A stretch of DNA of 64,000 nt from Sphagnum magellanicum (GCA_021904315.1 CM038918.1:12291349-12355348), one strand, 5' to 3'; positions 12,853-25,930 are shown, counted from the stretch's first letter. Notes: a model not told the origin generated them from the letters alone. Program-made: numbers and translations.

Positions 12853-15837
12853 ATGTTGCATGATTATCAAGGAGCTTTTGAGGACCTCGACAAAGCTTAT
12901 GACAATGCATCCATTTTGAGAATTCATGCAAAAGTCAAATTAAAGATGTTGCATGTTCAAGGAGTTTTGGAGGACCTTGACAAGGCTGATGTTCTTGAAC
13001 CAAACAATGCATGCATTTTACGAACTTGTGGAAAGGTCAAATGGATATTAAATAACTATCAAGGAGCTTTGGAAGACCTTGACAAGGCTGACGTTCTTGA
13101 ACCAAACAATGCATTCACTTTGCATATTCGTGGAATGGTCAAAAGAATGTTGGATGATTATCAAGGAGCTTTGGAAGACCTTGACAAGGCCGATGTTCTT
13201 GAACCAAACAATGCATTCACTTTGAAAACTCGTGGAAAGGTCAAAAGGATGTTGTGTGACTATCAAGGAGCTTTGGAGGACCTTGACAAGGCTGATGTTT
13301 TTGAACCAAACAATGCATTTATCTTGCAAATTCGTGGGGAGGTTAAATGGATGTTGCATAATTATCAAGGAGCTTTGGAGGACCTTGACAAGGCTGATGT
13401 TCTTGAACCAAACAATGCATTCATTTTGCATATTCGTGGAAATGCCAAACGGATGTTGAATGACTATCAAGGAGCTTTGGAGGACCTTGATAAGGCTGAT
13501 GTTTTTGAACCAAACAATGCATCCATTTTGAATGTTCGTGGAGATGTCAAAATAATGTTGCATGATTGTCAAGGAGCTTTGGAGGACCTTGATAAGGCTA
13601 ATGTTCTTGAACCAAACGATGCATTCACTTTGAAAGCTCGTGGAGAGGTCAAAAAGATGTTGCATGATTGTCAAGGAGCTTTGGAAGACCTTGACAAGGC
13701 TTATGTTCTTGAACCAAACGATGCATTCGTTTTGCGGACTCGTGGACAGGTCAAATGGATGTTGCATAACTATCAAGGAGCTTTGGAGGACCTTGACGAA
13801 GCTAATGTTCTCGAACCAAATAATGCATTCATTTTGAAAACTCGTGGAGAAGTCAAAAACATGTTACATGATTATCCAGGAACTTTGGAGGACCTTAATA
13901 AGGCTAATGTTCTTGAACCAAACAATGCATCCACTTTGCAAATTCGTGGAAATGCCAAATGGAGGTTGAATGACTATCAAGGAGCTTTGGAGGACCTTGA
14001 TAAGGCTGATGTTTTTGAACCAAACAATGCACTCACTTTGCAGATTCGTGGAATGGTCAAAGGGATGTTGGATGACTATGAAGGAGCTTTAAAGGACTTT
14101 GACCAAGTTGATGTTCTTAAACCAAATAATGCATTCATTTTGAATGTTCGTGGATATTTCAAAGGATTGTTGCATGATCATCAAGAAGCTTTGGAAAACC
14201 TTGAGAAGGCTGATGTTTTTGAACCAAACGATGCATTCACTTTGAAAACTCGTGCAAAGGTCAAAAGGATGCGGGGTGATTATCAAGGAGCTTTGGAGGA
14301 CCTTGACAAGGCTGACGTTCTTGAACCAAACAATGCATTCACTTTTCATATTCGTGGAGTGGTCAAAAGGATGTGGGGTGACTATCAAGGAGCTTTGGAA
14401 GACCTTGACAAGGCCGACATTCTTAAACCAAACAAGGCATCCACTTTGAGTGATCGTGGAAATGTCAAAATAATGTTGCATGATTATCAAGGAGCTTCCG
14501 AAGACCTTGATAAGGCTAATGTTTTTGAACCAAACAATGCATTCACTTTGAAAACTCGTGGAAAGGTCAAAAGGATGTTGTGTGACTATCAAGGAGCTTT
14601 GGAGGACCTTGACAAGGCTGATGTTTTTGAACCAAACAGTGCATTCATTTTACAAATTCGTGGGGAGGTCAAATGGATGTTGGATAATTATCAAGGAGCT
14701 TTGGAGGACCTTGACAAGGCTGATGTTCTTGAGCCAAATAATGCATTCACTTTGCATTTTCGTGGAAATGCCAAACGAATGTTGAATGACTATCAAGGAG
14801 CTTTGGAGGACCTTGATAAGGCTAATGTTTTTGAACCAAACAATGCATCCACTTTGAGTGTTCGTGGAGATGTCAAAATAATGTTGCATGATTATCAAGG
14901 AGCTTTGGAGGACCTTGATAAGGCTAATGTTCTTGAACTAAACGATGCATTCACTTTGAAAGCTCGTGGAGAGGTCAAAAAGATGTTGCATGATTGTCAA
15001 GGAGCTTTGGAAGACCTTGACAAGGCTTATGTTCTTGAACCAAATGATGCATTCGTTTTGCGGACTCGTGGACAGGTCAAATGGATGTTGCATAACTATC
15101 AAGGAGCTTTGGAGGACCTTGACAAGGCTAATGTTTTTGAACCAAACAATGCATTGACTTTGCAGATTCGTGGAATGGTCAAAAGGACGTTGGATGATTA
15201 TGAAGGAGCTTTCGAGGACCTTGACAAGGCTTATGTTTTTGAACCAAACAATGCATTCATTTTGCGAATTCGTGGAGAGGTCAAATGGATGTTGAATGAC
15301 TATCAAGGAGCTTTGGAGGACCTTGATAAAGCTGATGTTTTTGAACCAAACAATGCATTCACTTTGCAGATTCGTGGAATGGTCAAAAGGAAGTTGGATG
15401 ATTATCAAGGAGCTTTAGAAGACCTTGATAAGGCTAATGTTTTTGAACCAAACAATGCACTCACTTTGCAGATTCGTGGAGTGGTCAAAGGGATGTTGGA
15501 TGACTATGAAGGAGCTTTAGAAGACTTTGACCAGGTTGATGTTCTTGAACCAAATAATGCATTCATTTTGAATGTTCGTGGATATGCCAAAAGAATGTTG
15601 GATGATCATCAAGGAGCTTTGGAAGACCTGGAAAAGGCTGATGTTCTTGAACCAAACAATGCATTCACTTTAACAATTTATGCCGACACAAATTGGAGTT
15701 TAAACAATTATCAAATGGCATTAGACACCATGGATAAACTTCACCATTTTAAACCAGATGATTATTTTATATTGGAAAATCGAAAATGGTTGAAATGGAT
15801 GTTAGATGAATACCAACCCACAATAGAATCATTGCCA
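12853..15837 (+). repeat. Coding 102-bp tandem repeat array (TPR units)
   Basis: About 29 head-to-tail units of 102 bp, each coding one 34-residue TPR. The TPR signature (Asn-Ala, Leu, Arg-Gly, Leu, Asp-Tyr, Ala-Leu, Leu, Lys-Ala, Pro-Asn) recurs at fixed spacing. The first unit has a short deletion, and the last two (SLNNYQMALD, MLDEYQPTIE) are divergent caps leading into the kinase. Neighbouring units are extremely alike in DNA as well as protein, which suggests recent unit turnover. The repetition also opens long antisense frames; these are shadows. Confidence 0.95.
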
Positions 15838-18800
15838 TTTAAATTGAATATTCAATCTTTTACATACAATGAATTGAATCTTGGAAACATATTGGGGAAA
15901 GGAGCCTCTGGTCAAGTGTATCAAGGTTGTTGGAAAAACACCAAGATTGCGATTAAAGTTTTGGAATGGAGTGGTGAACATAATGAAGGTGCAAAAAAAT
16001 CTTTCATATCAGAAATGAACACCTTGGGATCAATTCAACATATCAATTTGGTTCGTCTTTTGGGCTATTGTATCGAAAGTTCAAAGCACATGGTAGTGTA
16101 TGAATACATTTCAAATTCATCTCTTGACAAATGGCTCTATGAAGATAAGCTTTTGGATTGGGATAAACGAATATGCATCATTACAGGGGTTGCCCAAGGA
16201 TTGGCACACTTGCATCATAAATGTGATCCAGCAATTCTTCATCTTGACATCAAACCACAAAATATCCTTTTGGATAAATATTACACCCCAAAATTGGCTG
16301 ATTTTGGGTCAGCAAAATTTTTAAATGGCAGGGATGAAAATGTGGTATGTGCCCCACCACTTTTTTTTTGTTAATTAAGTGCATGGGCATTATATCTTAG
16401 TGCAATTATGAACCTTACAAATTTGAACACTCTTGTGAACCACAATTTATTAACTTTATATTTTCATTATTATAGGTCATGGAATAAATATGGTAAACAA
16501 TCACAATTTAAAATGAATATTTGTAAAACACTTAATGTAATAATTCATGAAATTACACATTTTATATTACAAAATTATTTTTATGTGTGCACAAATAATG
16601 ACACAAGGATTACAACTTTTGTGATTGAAAAAAAATCAAGTTTCCTATTGATATTAGAGCATCTTGGGTGTGGTTTCTATGAATTTCAACATGTATATTC
16701 TATGCACACAACGCCCCTTGAAATTATTGATTTTTTTGAAATTTTTAATTCAAATTGCATTAGCTTCAACTTCTAGGCTAGGAACAAGCAGATATATGGC
16801 ACCAGAAATTCATTCAAATCAAGCATCGACAAAAAGTGACGTGTATAGCTTTGGAGTATTGTTGATTCGACTTGTGAATGGATCACCATTGACTTTAGAT
16901 GGAAATGAAATTTACATTCACAACTTCATTCGCTGGGTACGAGAGGTTCACAAGGAAGAAGATGGATTTCAACAAATTTTTGATGTTGCAACCAATAATT
17001 CAATCATTGGGTTTGATCAAAATGAAGCCAAATCATTTTTGCAAATTTCCCTTCAATGCATCAAGGTAAATCTTGTGCCAAATCTTGTATTTTATCATTC
17101 AATTTGTGGTCAAACAACTTTCAAAAACCTAAAATCATGGATTCAATGTAATATTTGAAACAATATGAAACATTAGTAGAAATCTTGTTGTTTGCAACCA
17201 TTCCTTGTGTGATTATGTGTGACTAAATGTTGCTTACGACTATGAATGGTGGCCTATGCGACTAATTTTCAAATTTGGATGGATTTTGGTCTTCTTTTCA
17301 ACTAGGTTGCAACTATGACCTATTTCATCTTTCCAATAGGTTGATTTTTCATGATGTCTTTGTATTTTTTGGAACATCATATATACATTTAATTGCACAT
17401 GCAACCATAATAGTTACATTATAGTTACATAAGGTACATAAATTACCTAGTAGTTACACATATAGATTATTTAATAATACATACTTACTTATATGTATAG
17501 ACCTACTCACTAATTAAATGCCTACCTACTTAATTACCTACCCTACCTACCTACTATGTACACCTACCTATGTACTATTTATCTACCTAACTATTTACTA
17601 GGTACCTACATACATACCTACATACCCATTAGCTACCTAATAGTCTTATTTAATTATAAATACTTATTTAGAGGCTATCTAAATATGTATTTTAAATAAA
17701 TAATTATTTAGAGATTATTTAACTTTTTACTTCAAATAAATATTATCTGAATACGTACCTAGTAAAAACTTATGTTACCTAGTAGGTGGGCTATGTAATA
17801 GTATGTGTTCATGAATAGTTGCAATTAAACTACAATTTTGCAATTAGGAGTTACGACTAAAATTTTATCTCATATTGTTTGTCTTATGTTTCAAATTTAC
17901 AAACTACATAAGTAGGTTGGTTTGGTGTAATAAACACATTCAATTTTTTCAATTGCCATATGGAGGAGCTAATCACATAGGCTCCACCCAAAAGGTTAAA
18001 CTTAAAATAAAATTGGATTTTGTTGTAAAAATTTAGACCTAAACCTAAATACCTACCTATCTAAATTAGATTGGCTAGGTGGCCTAGGTTTAGCCTAGGT
18101 GCCACATGGCCTATTGTAAATGGCCTAACTTGAAATTAGGTTAGGTACATTATGCACTTAGTTAGGCTAAGAGGCCTAACCTAGGCCTAGCTTAGGTGCC
18201 AAGTGGCCTATCATAAATGGTCCAACCTTAAACTAACACTAAATGATTATAATCTTAAGTTGCCATGTGACACAATCTTAGGCCACCACATGGCACAATA
18301 TAGTTGCTTTGATTGGATAGTTGAAAAAAACAAAATATTTTTTTGGAAAAATATTTCGAAAATTCAAATGATGCCACGTGTTACATTCTTGGGCTACCGA
18401 GCGTGAACATATTGGTGTGCACTGTAGTTGTAAGTGTAGTCACAACAACTCATCCCTATATACATGTATAAAATCACCATAAGTGTATTCTACGAAAAAA
18501 ATATTTCATTTGTTGTTTGCAACTAGCATTATTCACAATTTGTCATTTCCTATTAAGCTGATTTTTAGTCACAAGTGTTGTTTGTGACTAAAATTTATGC
18601 AAACCACATTTTTTCTACTAGTGAAATAAGTTAAATTGGATTGTTTAATGAATGTAAAACTTCTTAAGAAGGTTTCCACATGCAAATGGTACGATCAATT
18701 TCACTTGGAATTCCTTTAAACCATTTGCATGATTGATATGTAAAGTCAATTTGAATATCCTAGTTTCAAATAATTTAAAATTATGTTGTTGAATACAGAC

Positions 18801-19120
18801 ACAAGTTGGTTTCAACATTCTTTTTTGAAGGATATATGTTCAAATTATGTCATGAAAATTGAGACATGAGCATATGGTCCTATTTATTGGAGCATTTTGC
18901 CATGGTTTGATTGTAATGTATGACAATTTCATAATAAACATCTAACTTTTATGACATTTGTTTCTTATAGGAAGACCCAAATCAAAGACCAGAAATGCAA
19001 AAAGTTTTGCAGCGTTTGGAAAGATTGAACAAAAAGAAAGGATTGCATTATATTGCCACATTAATCGAAGCTTTCAACCCATTATTGAAAATATGTGGCT
19101 CCACTTTCAAAAGGATGTGA
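12853..19120 (+). CDS. TPR-array protein kinase (29 TPR units + kinase domain)
   Basis: Likely a cytosolic receptor-like-type kinase with an N-terminal TPR scaffold; no signal peptide or membrane segment is visible. Proposed exons are 12853-16348, 16764-17065 and 18971-19120, giving 1,315 residues. Residues 1 to about 990 are TPR units of 34 residues, typified by DYQGALEDLDKADVLEPNNA followed by a basic RG-x-VK helix. The kinase domain starts near residue 1005. It shows the loop GKGASGQVY, Lys1035 in AIKVLEW, HLDIKPQN with Asp1132, DFG at 1150, then MAPE, SDVYSFGVLL and EDPNQRPEM. The catalytic loop has Leu instead of Arg before Asp, so it is a non-RD kinase. The third junction (AAG to GAA) is clean and in phase. 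The first is uncertain: a strong donor after 16344 does not give the right phase with visible acceptors, whereas GT at 16349 with the acceptor before 16764 does. The start at 12853 is simply the first ATG after an in-frame stop, so the true N-terminus may differ. Substrate and pathway are unknown. Confidence 0.8.
15850..17065 (+). other. Protein kinase domain, N-lobe to helix G (exons 1-2)
   Basis: All major kinase subdomains are readable apart from the intron that splits the domain between the DFG motif (codon at 16300) and MAPE (about 16798-16809). The sequence ILHLDIKPQNILLD resembles plant receptor-like kinases of the LRK10L/S-domain type. The non-RD catalytic loop resembles kinases tied to immune receptors, although no ectodomain is present. 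The last part of the domain is in the third exon (18971-19120), followed by a short tail ending in STFKRM. Confidence 0.85.
17171..18623. mobile_element. Non-autonomous CACTA-type DNA transposon in an intron
   Basis: The left end reads CATTAGTAGAAA; the right end, reversed, reads CACTAGTAGAAA. The two 26-bp termini match at 21 positions. The element is flanked on both sides by AAA (17168-17170 and 18624-18626), the 3-bp target duplication expected of CACTA (EnSpm) elements. Subterminal regions repeat short motifs such as TTGTGACTA, GTTGTTTGCAA and their complements, as CACTA ends do. The 1,453-bp interior has no transposase frame. It holds CTAC-rich (17500-17640) and CCTAGG-rich (18050-18220) imperfect repeats. 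It sits wholly inside the last intron of the TPR-kinase gene. Confidence 0.75.
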
Positions 19121-20177
19121 TTTGTATATTCATTATATGATTAAATTCAACATGTATACTTAATGTAACATTTGTCCATTCAATTAATTTATCCTTTTTG
19201 TAATGTGGAAAGGTATTCCAATAGGTCCATAAACTCAAAGTTTCACAATTCTTTATAATATATGTTGTTATCCAACTTAACAACTTATGTGTTTGTACAA
19301 ATGAGAAATTAGATGTTTACTAAATGAAAAAATCATCTTTATAATCATTTGTATAAGCTAGGTGTTATGGATTTATGTATATAAATGTACATACATAATT
19401 GGAATCCTTTCAAAATTTGACCTTTGATAATCTTTCCAAAATTGGCCTTGGTTATGAAGATTAGCTCTTGTCTAATAATGTGTTACACTTTTTATTTGAC
19501 ACATAAGTATGTGGTAGAACATTGTATAAACATTGAACTTTTTTCCCAAATGGTTTTGGGCATATATAATTATGATAGACAACAATATTTTTAATGGGTT
19601 CCAGGTGGGTTGAACCCAACCACTAGTAAATTACTTGGTAGACATCAATCTCAAATTCTTGGGTTATTGGGTGTGCATGATCTAATAATGGGTAACATTT
19701 ACATGTCTTAAAGGTGATTTCAACCCACAACCATTTGCATAATGACCATGAATTCCTCCAACCATTTAAATGATTAAATACCTATTTTAAATTAAACATT
19801 TAGTTGTTTGGAGATTTGTTTAATGAAAAATTTGAAATATGGACATCAAATATGGCACTAGACTATAAAGCTTTGGAAAAATCTATGGTTCACATAATGG
19901 TATTTATGTACAAAACTTTAGACAAACATAAAACAATGGCTTGTAATTCATGACACCTTGCCATGTGGTTGTAGGTTGAACTCCAATCATGTTAGATTTC
20001 CCATACCCAATTGTATTCAAGTCATTCAAGATACACAATTCATCCAAATTTGTGGAAATAAGCCTAGAGTATTTTGGTGCTTGTGGGGTTTTGGGTGAAG
20101 AGATGTATGATCCTTTGGTTACAAAAATTTGAATCTTCTAAATAGTTTGGGTTCCTTTGACATAAAACTACCCCTTG

Positions 20178-20179
<2 letters not shown>

Positions 20180-20221
<42 letters not shown>
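20180..20221. repeat. AT microsatellite
   Basis: About 40 bases of uninterrupted alternating A and T. Confidence 0.95.
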
Positions 20222-20224
<3 letters not shown>

Positions 20225-21883
20225 AAGTCTCTATTAAAAAAATCCCAATGCAATACATATTTGGTTTTGTTCATGATTTGATGACATATCACCTTTACAA
20301 GTGTAAGGTTGTTGCAATATGCAATTTGATGTTGACAATAATAGATCTATTTATGACATTTAGAACAATGAATTGTTATAGCAAGTCCAACTTTGCTAAC
20401 ATCATATACAAATTTTGGCCCATAAAATTACATTAAACTATTACAATTGTCTAGTTAAAAAGTAGCAATAATAATAAATTATATGTCCTATTGATGCAAT
20501 TGAAGCACTTTTCATGTAATTAAAAATTATGTTTTGGAAAAATGAATGATTCAAAGTTGAAGGCAATCAAGAATAACCTTTATTTTATGGGAAAAAATTT
20601 CCCTAAAAGTTGAGGGAAAAAATGAAAATTATGAATTGATTTGGGAGGGTTTCAATTGCTAAAAGTGAGAATTTTTTTTACAATTATTAAGCTTTTATAT
20701 TTAATTTTCAATGTGAAGCAATAAATATAGAAGGTTAATTAAATATTTTCATTTCATATTTGGTTTATAATTGTATTTAACAAAATCCTTCTAGGGGGGT
20801 CCAAGCATGGTAAATTAGACTGAAAATTACGTATGCCTAAAATCCCATTTTAGAATATGAAAATTTTCAAAAAATATATTTTAAAAAATTGGAAAGTTTT
20901 TCATTTTTCATTTTGAAAACATTTATGTCTCCATTGGGATTATGGTAAGCAAATATAAAATTTGAAAAAAAATAATATAATAAAAGTAAGTAACAAGTAG
21001 GTTTGAAATTGATTAGTATTTTTTTTTACCTTATAAGCTAGATATATTTTTATTAGAAAGTGAAAAAGATGAAAAGCCACAAATACATTTTAAGGCCCCA
21101 TTAATTCAAAAATTTTAAAATGTGATATTTCATCTACTTCCAACCTACTTAAAAATTAGAAAGTAGATTGTGAATTTTGCTTGAATTCCCATGAATCTAC
21201 TTAAACCTATTCTAAATATGTTGTCTTTATTTAAAGTTTTAACAAAGTTGAAGAAAATGTTCATATTAATCCTTGAACTAAATATAATATTTTTAAGTTC
21301 AATATATCAAAACATACTTGATGATTACTTTTCATTTATGTTGTAAGGAACATTTGAGGTCTAATTTACCATGTTTTGACCTAGGGATGATTTCCATTTT
21401 CTAAATCTTCTTGTGGATGATTGCCACTTATGTTACATAAAACTTTCCTTAAAAAAACACCAATCAAAAGGGGAGAAAGTTGATACCTTCAATAATTGAA
21501 AATCACAATTTTTATCAATTGTGATGTGAGATTTCAATTCATTCTTGACATTGAAATTGATTGAAATGATGTGTACACAATGGATTAATATAAATTTAGG
21601 ACATGTTATGTATCATCTAAATTTAATGATTGTAAATATATATTCATATCATCATTTCCAATAATTGGATTGCACCAACTAGATGTTCAATGTAGGGAGG
21701 ATTTCAAATGATTATTAAAAAAAAGTTAAACATGGTATTTTTTAGAATTGAAATCTCCATATTTATTTGTACATTAAAAACACAACTTAGGAATTTGGAA
21801 GGGAAGTTAACCTCTTTTAAATATAGTGATAATAGATATGACTATCTTCAACACCCACAAATGTTGCCCATGTTTACAGACCA

Positions 21884-21907
21884 TACACACACACACACAC
21901 ACACACA
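21884..21907. repeat. AC microsatellite
   Basis: Twelve AC dinucleotides in a row. Confidence 0.95.
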
Positions 21908-22304
21908 TTAGGCATCAAATACATGCCTTCATATATATGCCCACCATTGTTTTGTAAGTATGTTTGTGGCATAAGATGATATATTAGAATTCAAAAGTTC
22001 ATTTGTTAATGGCCATGAACTTTTTCATATGCAAATTTTCACCCTATCCCAATATTAATGGCAAATGCACATTTCCTTTCAAGTTTACCCATATTCAAAT
22101 AACCTACCTATGTTGATCACCTAAAACATAGTATGGTCATTGCTTAATTTTTGCCTTTAACTACACATCTATGTATTCCCCCTTTCCATGGGCCTCCTAC
22201 TAATGATTGCGTCCTATTAAATATTGATTAATCCCAACATTGTTGGGTGTGTCCTTTGGCGCATGTGGGTCATTGAAATGAGCATGGTTGTGCTTTATGC
22301 TTGT

Positions 22305-22326
22305 GGGGGGGGGGGGGGGGGGGGGG
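22305..22326. repeat. G tract of 22 bases
   Basis: A run of 22 G on the plus strand followed by T and GGG. It stands out in AT-rich DNA. The length may be inexact because of assembly slippage. Confidence 0.9.
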
Positions 22327-23369
22327 TGGGAGTCTATGCATTATTTTTTTCCTTATATTATTCAATTTTTTTCTCAAATACTTAAGATAAATTTAAAAGC
22401 CTTATTTCTCATAGTCAATACCTTGAAATCACATCCAATCACATCATTGAAGAAAATTAAAGAAAGTAGGCTTTAACATTCTTTCATCAATTGTTGTTTT
22501 TGGATCTAATGGATGAATGACACATGGTTCCATCTATTTTCTAACCCCCTCTCCTCCCTTTCAAAAATTATTTCACATAATTTTGTAAATTGTTTGTGGT
22601 TTAGACCACCTATTTTTTAGGGTATAGTATCTTATTTTCTAAATGTTATTCCAAGGCACACATTGAACCCTAGTCATGTGTTGTCAATTGACACGTTGAC
22701 CTCCCTTAAAATTTCAAGTCCCCATCAAAGTGGTCATCTAGAATTTGCATTATTAATATCCTCTCACACAACTACTTATGAGCTTGTATTTTCATGTTTA
22801 TATACACATTGCTTGGTTAAACTAGCTTAAAAAATTTGTTGTCTATTCAAAGTTTGGGGCTTAAGGTGACTTGTGTAGGGGTTAACCATCGCAATGGGTA
22901 CAAATTATTTTTTAACTTGTCCTTTCATGCATTTGTAAGGACATCCCAAGAAATGTGATTGTTATTTGGGAGATCAAAGTTGTTGGGTCAATGTGTGGCA
23001 AAATGAAATGATCATCATGTTGATCAATTATGATCTCAACATTCTAACCCCAATTTCATAAGGCCATGATTTGGTTATGTGATTAATTGGTTGGGAGTTA
23101 CAACCAACCATTCTTATTTTGGTACAAGGTCATTACATTTTCACACATGGAAACATCATGCATCTTTAAATGAAATTGCACAAGAAAAAATCTTGTCCCT
23201 TTCCACCCCCACACATTGTAACTATTATTAAATTTGACTACATTTCAAAGACAATTAACCATTTAAAGTTTGTAAGTGCTTGCTACACTAATTAATGGTC
23301 AATATTATTCATAGTTGTTATGTTCATTATGTTGTTCACTTATGGGTATAACTTGGAACTTATTTATTT

Positions 23370-24120
23370 TTCAATAATTTCAAATTGTTGACGTGAAAAT
23401 TGATTCAACTTTTAACTTTATTTACACAATGCATATAATGGGTTAGTGATTTTTAAAACATTTTTTCAATTGTCAACATGGTACATGAATTGAACCATCA
23501 ACTTTTAACATCCTAAACCATTATTTAAGAGTTTCATTTTACACTTGCCATAACTTATTGAAACATATAACAATTTTAACAATTTTAAACCCCACATTTA
23601 TATTGGAATGAATTTATGATTTTTTTCACATCTCTTCAATTATCAACATGTGTACATGAGTTGAGCTATTCACGTTTAATATGTTGAAACCATTACTCAC
23701 AAATTGCATATTACAATTATTATAATATCCTAAAATGCATGCAATTCAGTATTTTGTAATTATACTTTAATGGTTAAATGAATTTTCACATTTATTGAAT
23801 TATAAACATATTTACATGAATTAAATCATTTGACTTATTGAAACCATTATTCAAACGTTGCATATTGCATTTATTAATATATTGAAACACACATAATAAT
23901 TTATTGCTTCACATTTATATTTGATTAGGTCAATGAATTTTTTTTGCATGTTTTGAATTATTAACATTTGCACATGAGTTGAATCATTCACTTTTAATGT
24001 TATTAAATCCATTATTCATGAGTTGTATTTAACATTCATCACAATTTTTTGAATTGGATAAATAAAAGCTTGGCAATTCTCGCATTTATATTTCAATGGG
24101 TTAGTGATTAAGTCAAAATG
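23370..24120. repeat. Old ~165-bp tandem repeat, four or more units
   Basis: A phrase of the form 'aattatcaacat-g-acatgagttgaatcattcac-tttaatgt-aaaccattattca' recurs near 23468, 23636, 23803 and 23955, with a partial earlier unit near 23375. Units also share a 'cacatttatatt' segment followed by 'gtgaatttt' or 'gttagtgatt'. Divergence is high, so the array is ancient. No coding potential. Confidence 0.7.
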
Positions 24121-25930
24121 TTCATGCATGCAAAATTTAGGATGCATGTAGAATTTTTTTTTTTTTCATATATTAAATTATTGTACATTTATGTAAATTA
24201 GAATGTATGTTTTTCCCCTAGTTTGTTTTAGGCATCATGGACAAGTTTATTATTATGAATGTCCATGATGTTACACCAAAAAAACCCCAAAAATTATCCT
24301 TAATTTTTTTCCCACTTTTTTTTCTTGGTGTATGAAAAACAAAACCATGCTTTAAAAATGATTTTTTTAATTTTAAATTATTATTATGAAATTATATCAT
24401 TTTCGCAATAATGGCTTCATTAGGTCATGTGTAAAAAATTTCTTGACCACATCTTACTAAAATTCCACATCATAACCCCACAATTCATTAACCAAATACA
24501 AAACACAACTTCTAACCATCATGGTAGTTAAACATTGATTTCGCCCTCCAATAGGGTTTGTGATGTTACATTCAACACTATTGGGCATTGATGTTCTTGA
24601 TCCCAACCTTGAAAGTAGCAAAGTCCTAGCATTTAACTCTACTGCAACTTGTCGTGCTCAAGAACACCACTTGTAGTTTCGATTTGTTTCCCTCCTGAAT
24701 TCTTCTATTGACAAAACTTCACACCATGAATATTTAACATGTTGTTTGAATATTAATTGAAATGTCCCTTTCACCAATGCCTTTTGGTGTGGCATTGACA
24801 TCCTCAAGTGTCACAACGAAGGTTGTCCATAACAAGGATCATTATCATTAACTTCCACATTAATATTTCATGGTTCTTCCATAAGAACCCTTACACTTGG
24901 TTCTACCTTCATTGCAACCCTTCTACCAAGCCTTTCATGATCAATTTTTGTACTCCCCGTATGATAATTGTGTGTTGCAATTCAAAAATATATACATGAG
25001 TCTTAGAGTTAGAGTCCAAGATAATCAAACTTAATATTACATGTTGAAAATTGAGCTTTGGACAATGCTTAGGGATCCATTCACAATCGGGGTACCAAAA
25101 AAGGAAAAAAAGACTTAAGGACTTTTTAAAGCTACTTTTTACAAATAACATTTACATAAAACAAACTTAAGTGAGAAAATTTGAATAGTCCAATATAAGA
25201 TAATTCATGTGTTTGTGGTGAATTTTCACTATCATACACAATTGTGTATGAATATTTTAGTTTAATGCCATAAATGCAAAAAATCCCAAAATGAGTTTCA
25301 ATGGATAATCAAACATGTTTTTTGGCATGTTTATTTCCTTCACATGTGACATGCATCTAAAGCTAAACATTTTGAACCCATTGAACCATTTTATCAAATG
25401 GTTTTTAAAGTGAGTCATTTGCCTTGTAACCCTTTCCTTCAAAATTTGAAGACTTTGAAATTTTTGAAAGATTGGGTTTTTCATCAAGTTCATGCAATGA
25501 ACATGTACTTTCATAGAAGGGGGCATGTTATTGTTGTATGACAAATTTGAATCAATTGTATGACTTTATGCCTTCCTTTTGATTACTTTTTAAAAAATGT
25601 ATTTTAAACATTTGATTCCTTTAGTTTACAAGACTTAAAAGGACATTAACATAATATCCAAATTATTTTTAAATATTTTATTAATTTAAGAAGACATCAT
25701 TTAACTATTGGCATACAAAAATCCAAAGTTGTCCTTTGCAATCCTTTTTCAGTTAGACATTCCTTTTTGGTACCCCATTCATGAATGGACCTTTAGCTAA
25801 CGACTATTATACCAATGTTAAAAAATGATTCAAAATATTCAGCCACTCATAATAAATAGCTAATTACATAACATGAATTGTAGTGTTAAGCCAAGGATTG
25901 GCTAGCATGGGGCTTTTGAGGAATGAAATG
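24121..25930. other. Intergenic DNA, no gene recognised
   Basis: AT-rich DNA with only short frames lacking family resemblance on either strand. Confidence 0.55.

Larger units (their letters stand above)
19121..23360. other. Intergenic DNA with microsatellites
   Basis: Downstream of the TPR-kinase stop I see no gene. The block holds an AT dinucleotide run (about 20180-20221), an AC run (21884-21907) and a 22-base G tract (22305-22326). The rest is AT-rich DNA with short unsupported frames. The polyadenylation site of the kinase gene must lie early in this block but was not identified. Confidence 0.6.

Noticed and set aside
13232-15157. Plus-strand frames of 63-75 residues in another frame of the TPR array
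   Set aside because: They repeat the same alternative-frame peptide because the DNA repeats; not genes.
13048-15408. Long minus-strand frames of 82-242 residues opposite the TPR array
   Set aside because: They mirror the 102-bp repeat in antisense, have no family resemblance and change register with the sense units; shadows of the repeat.
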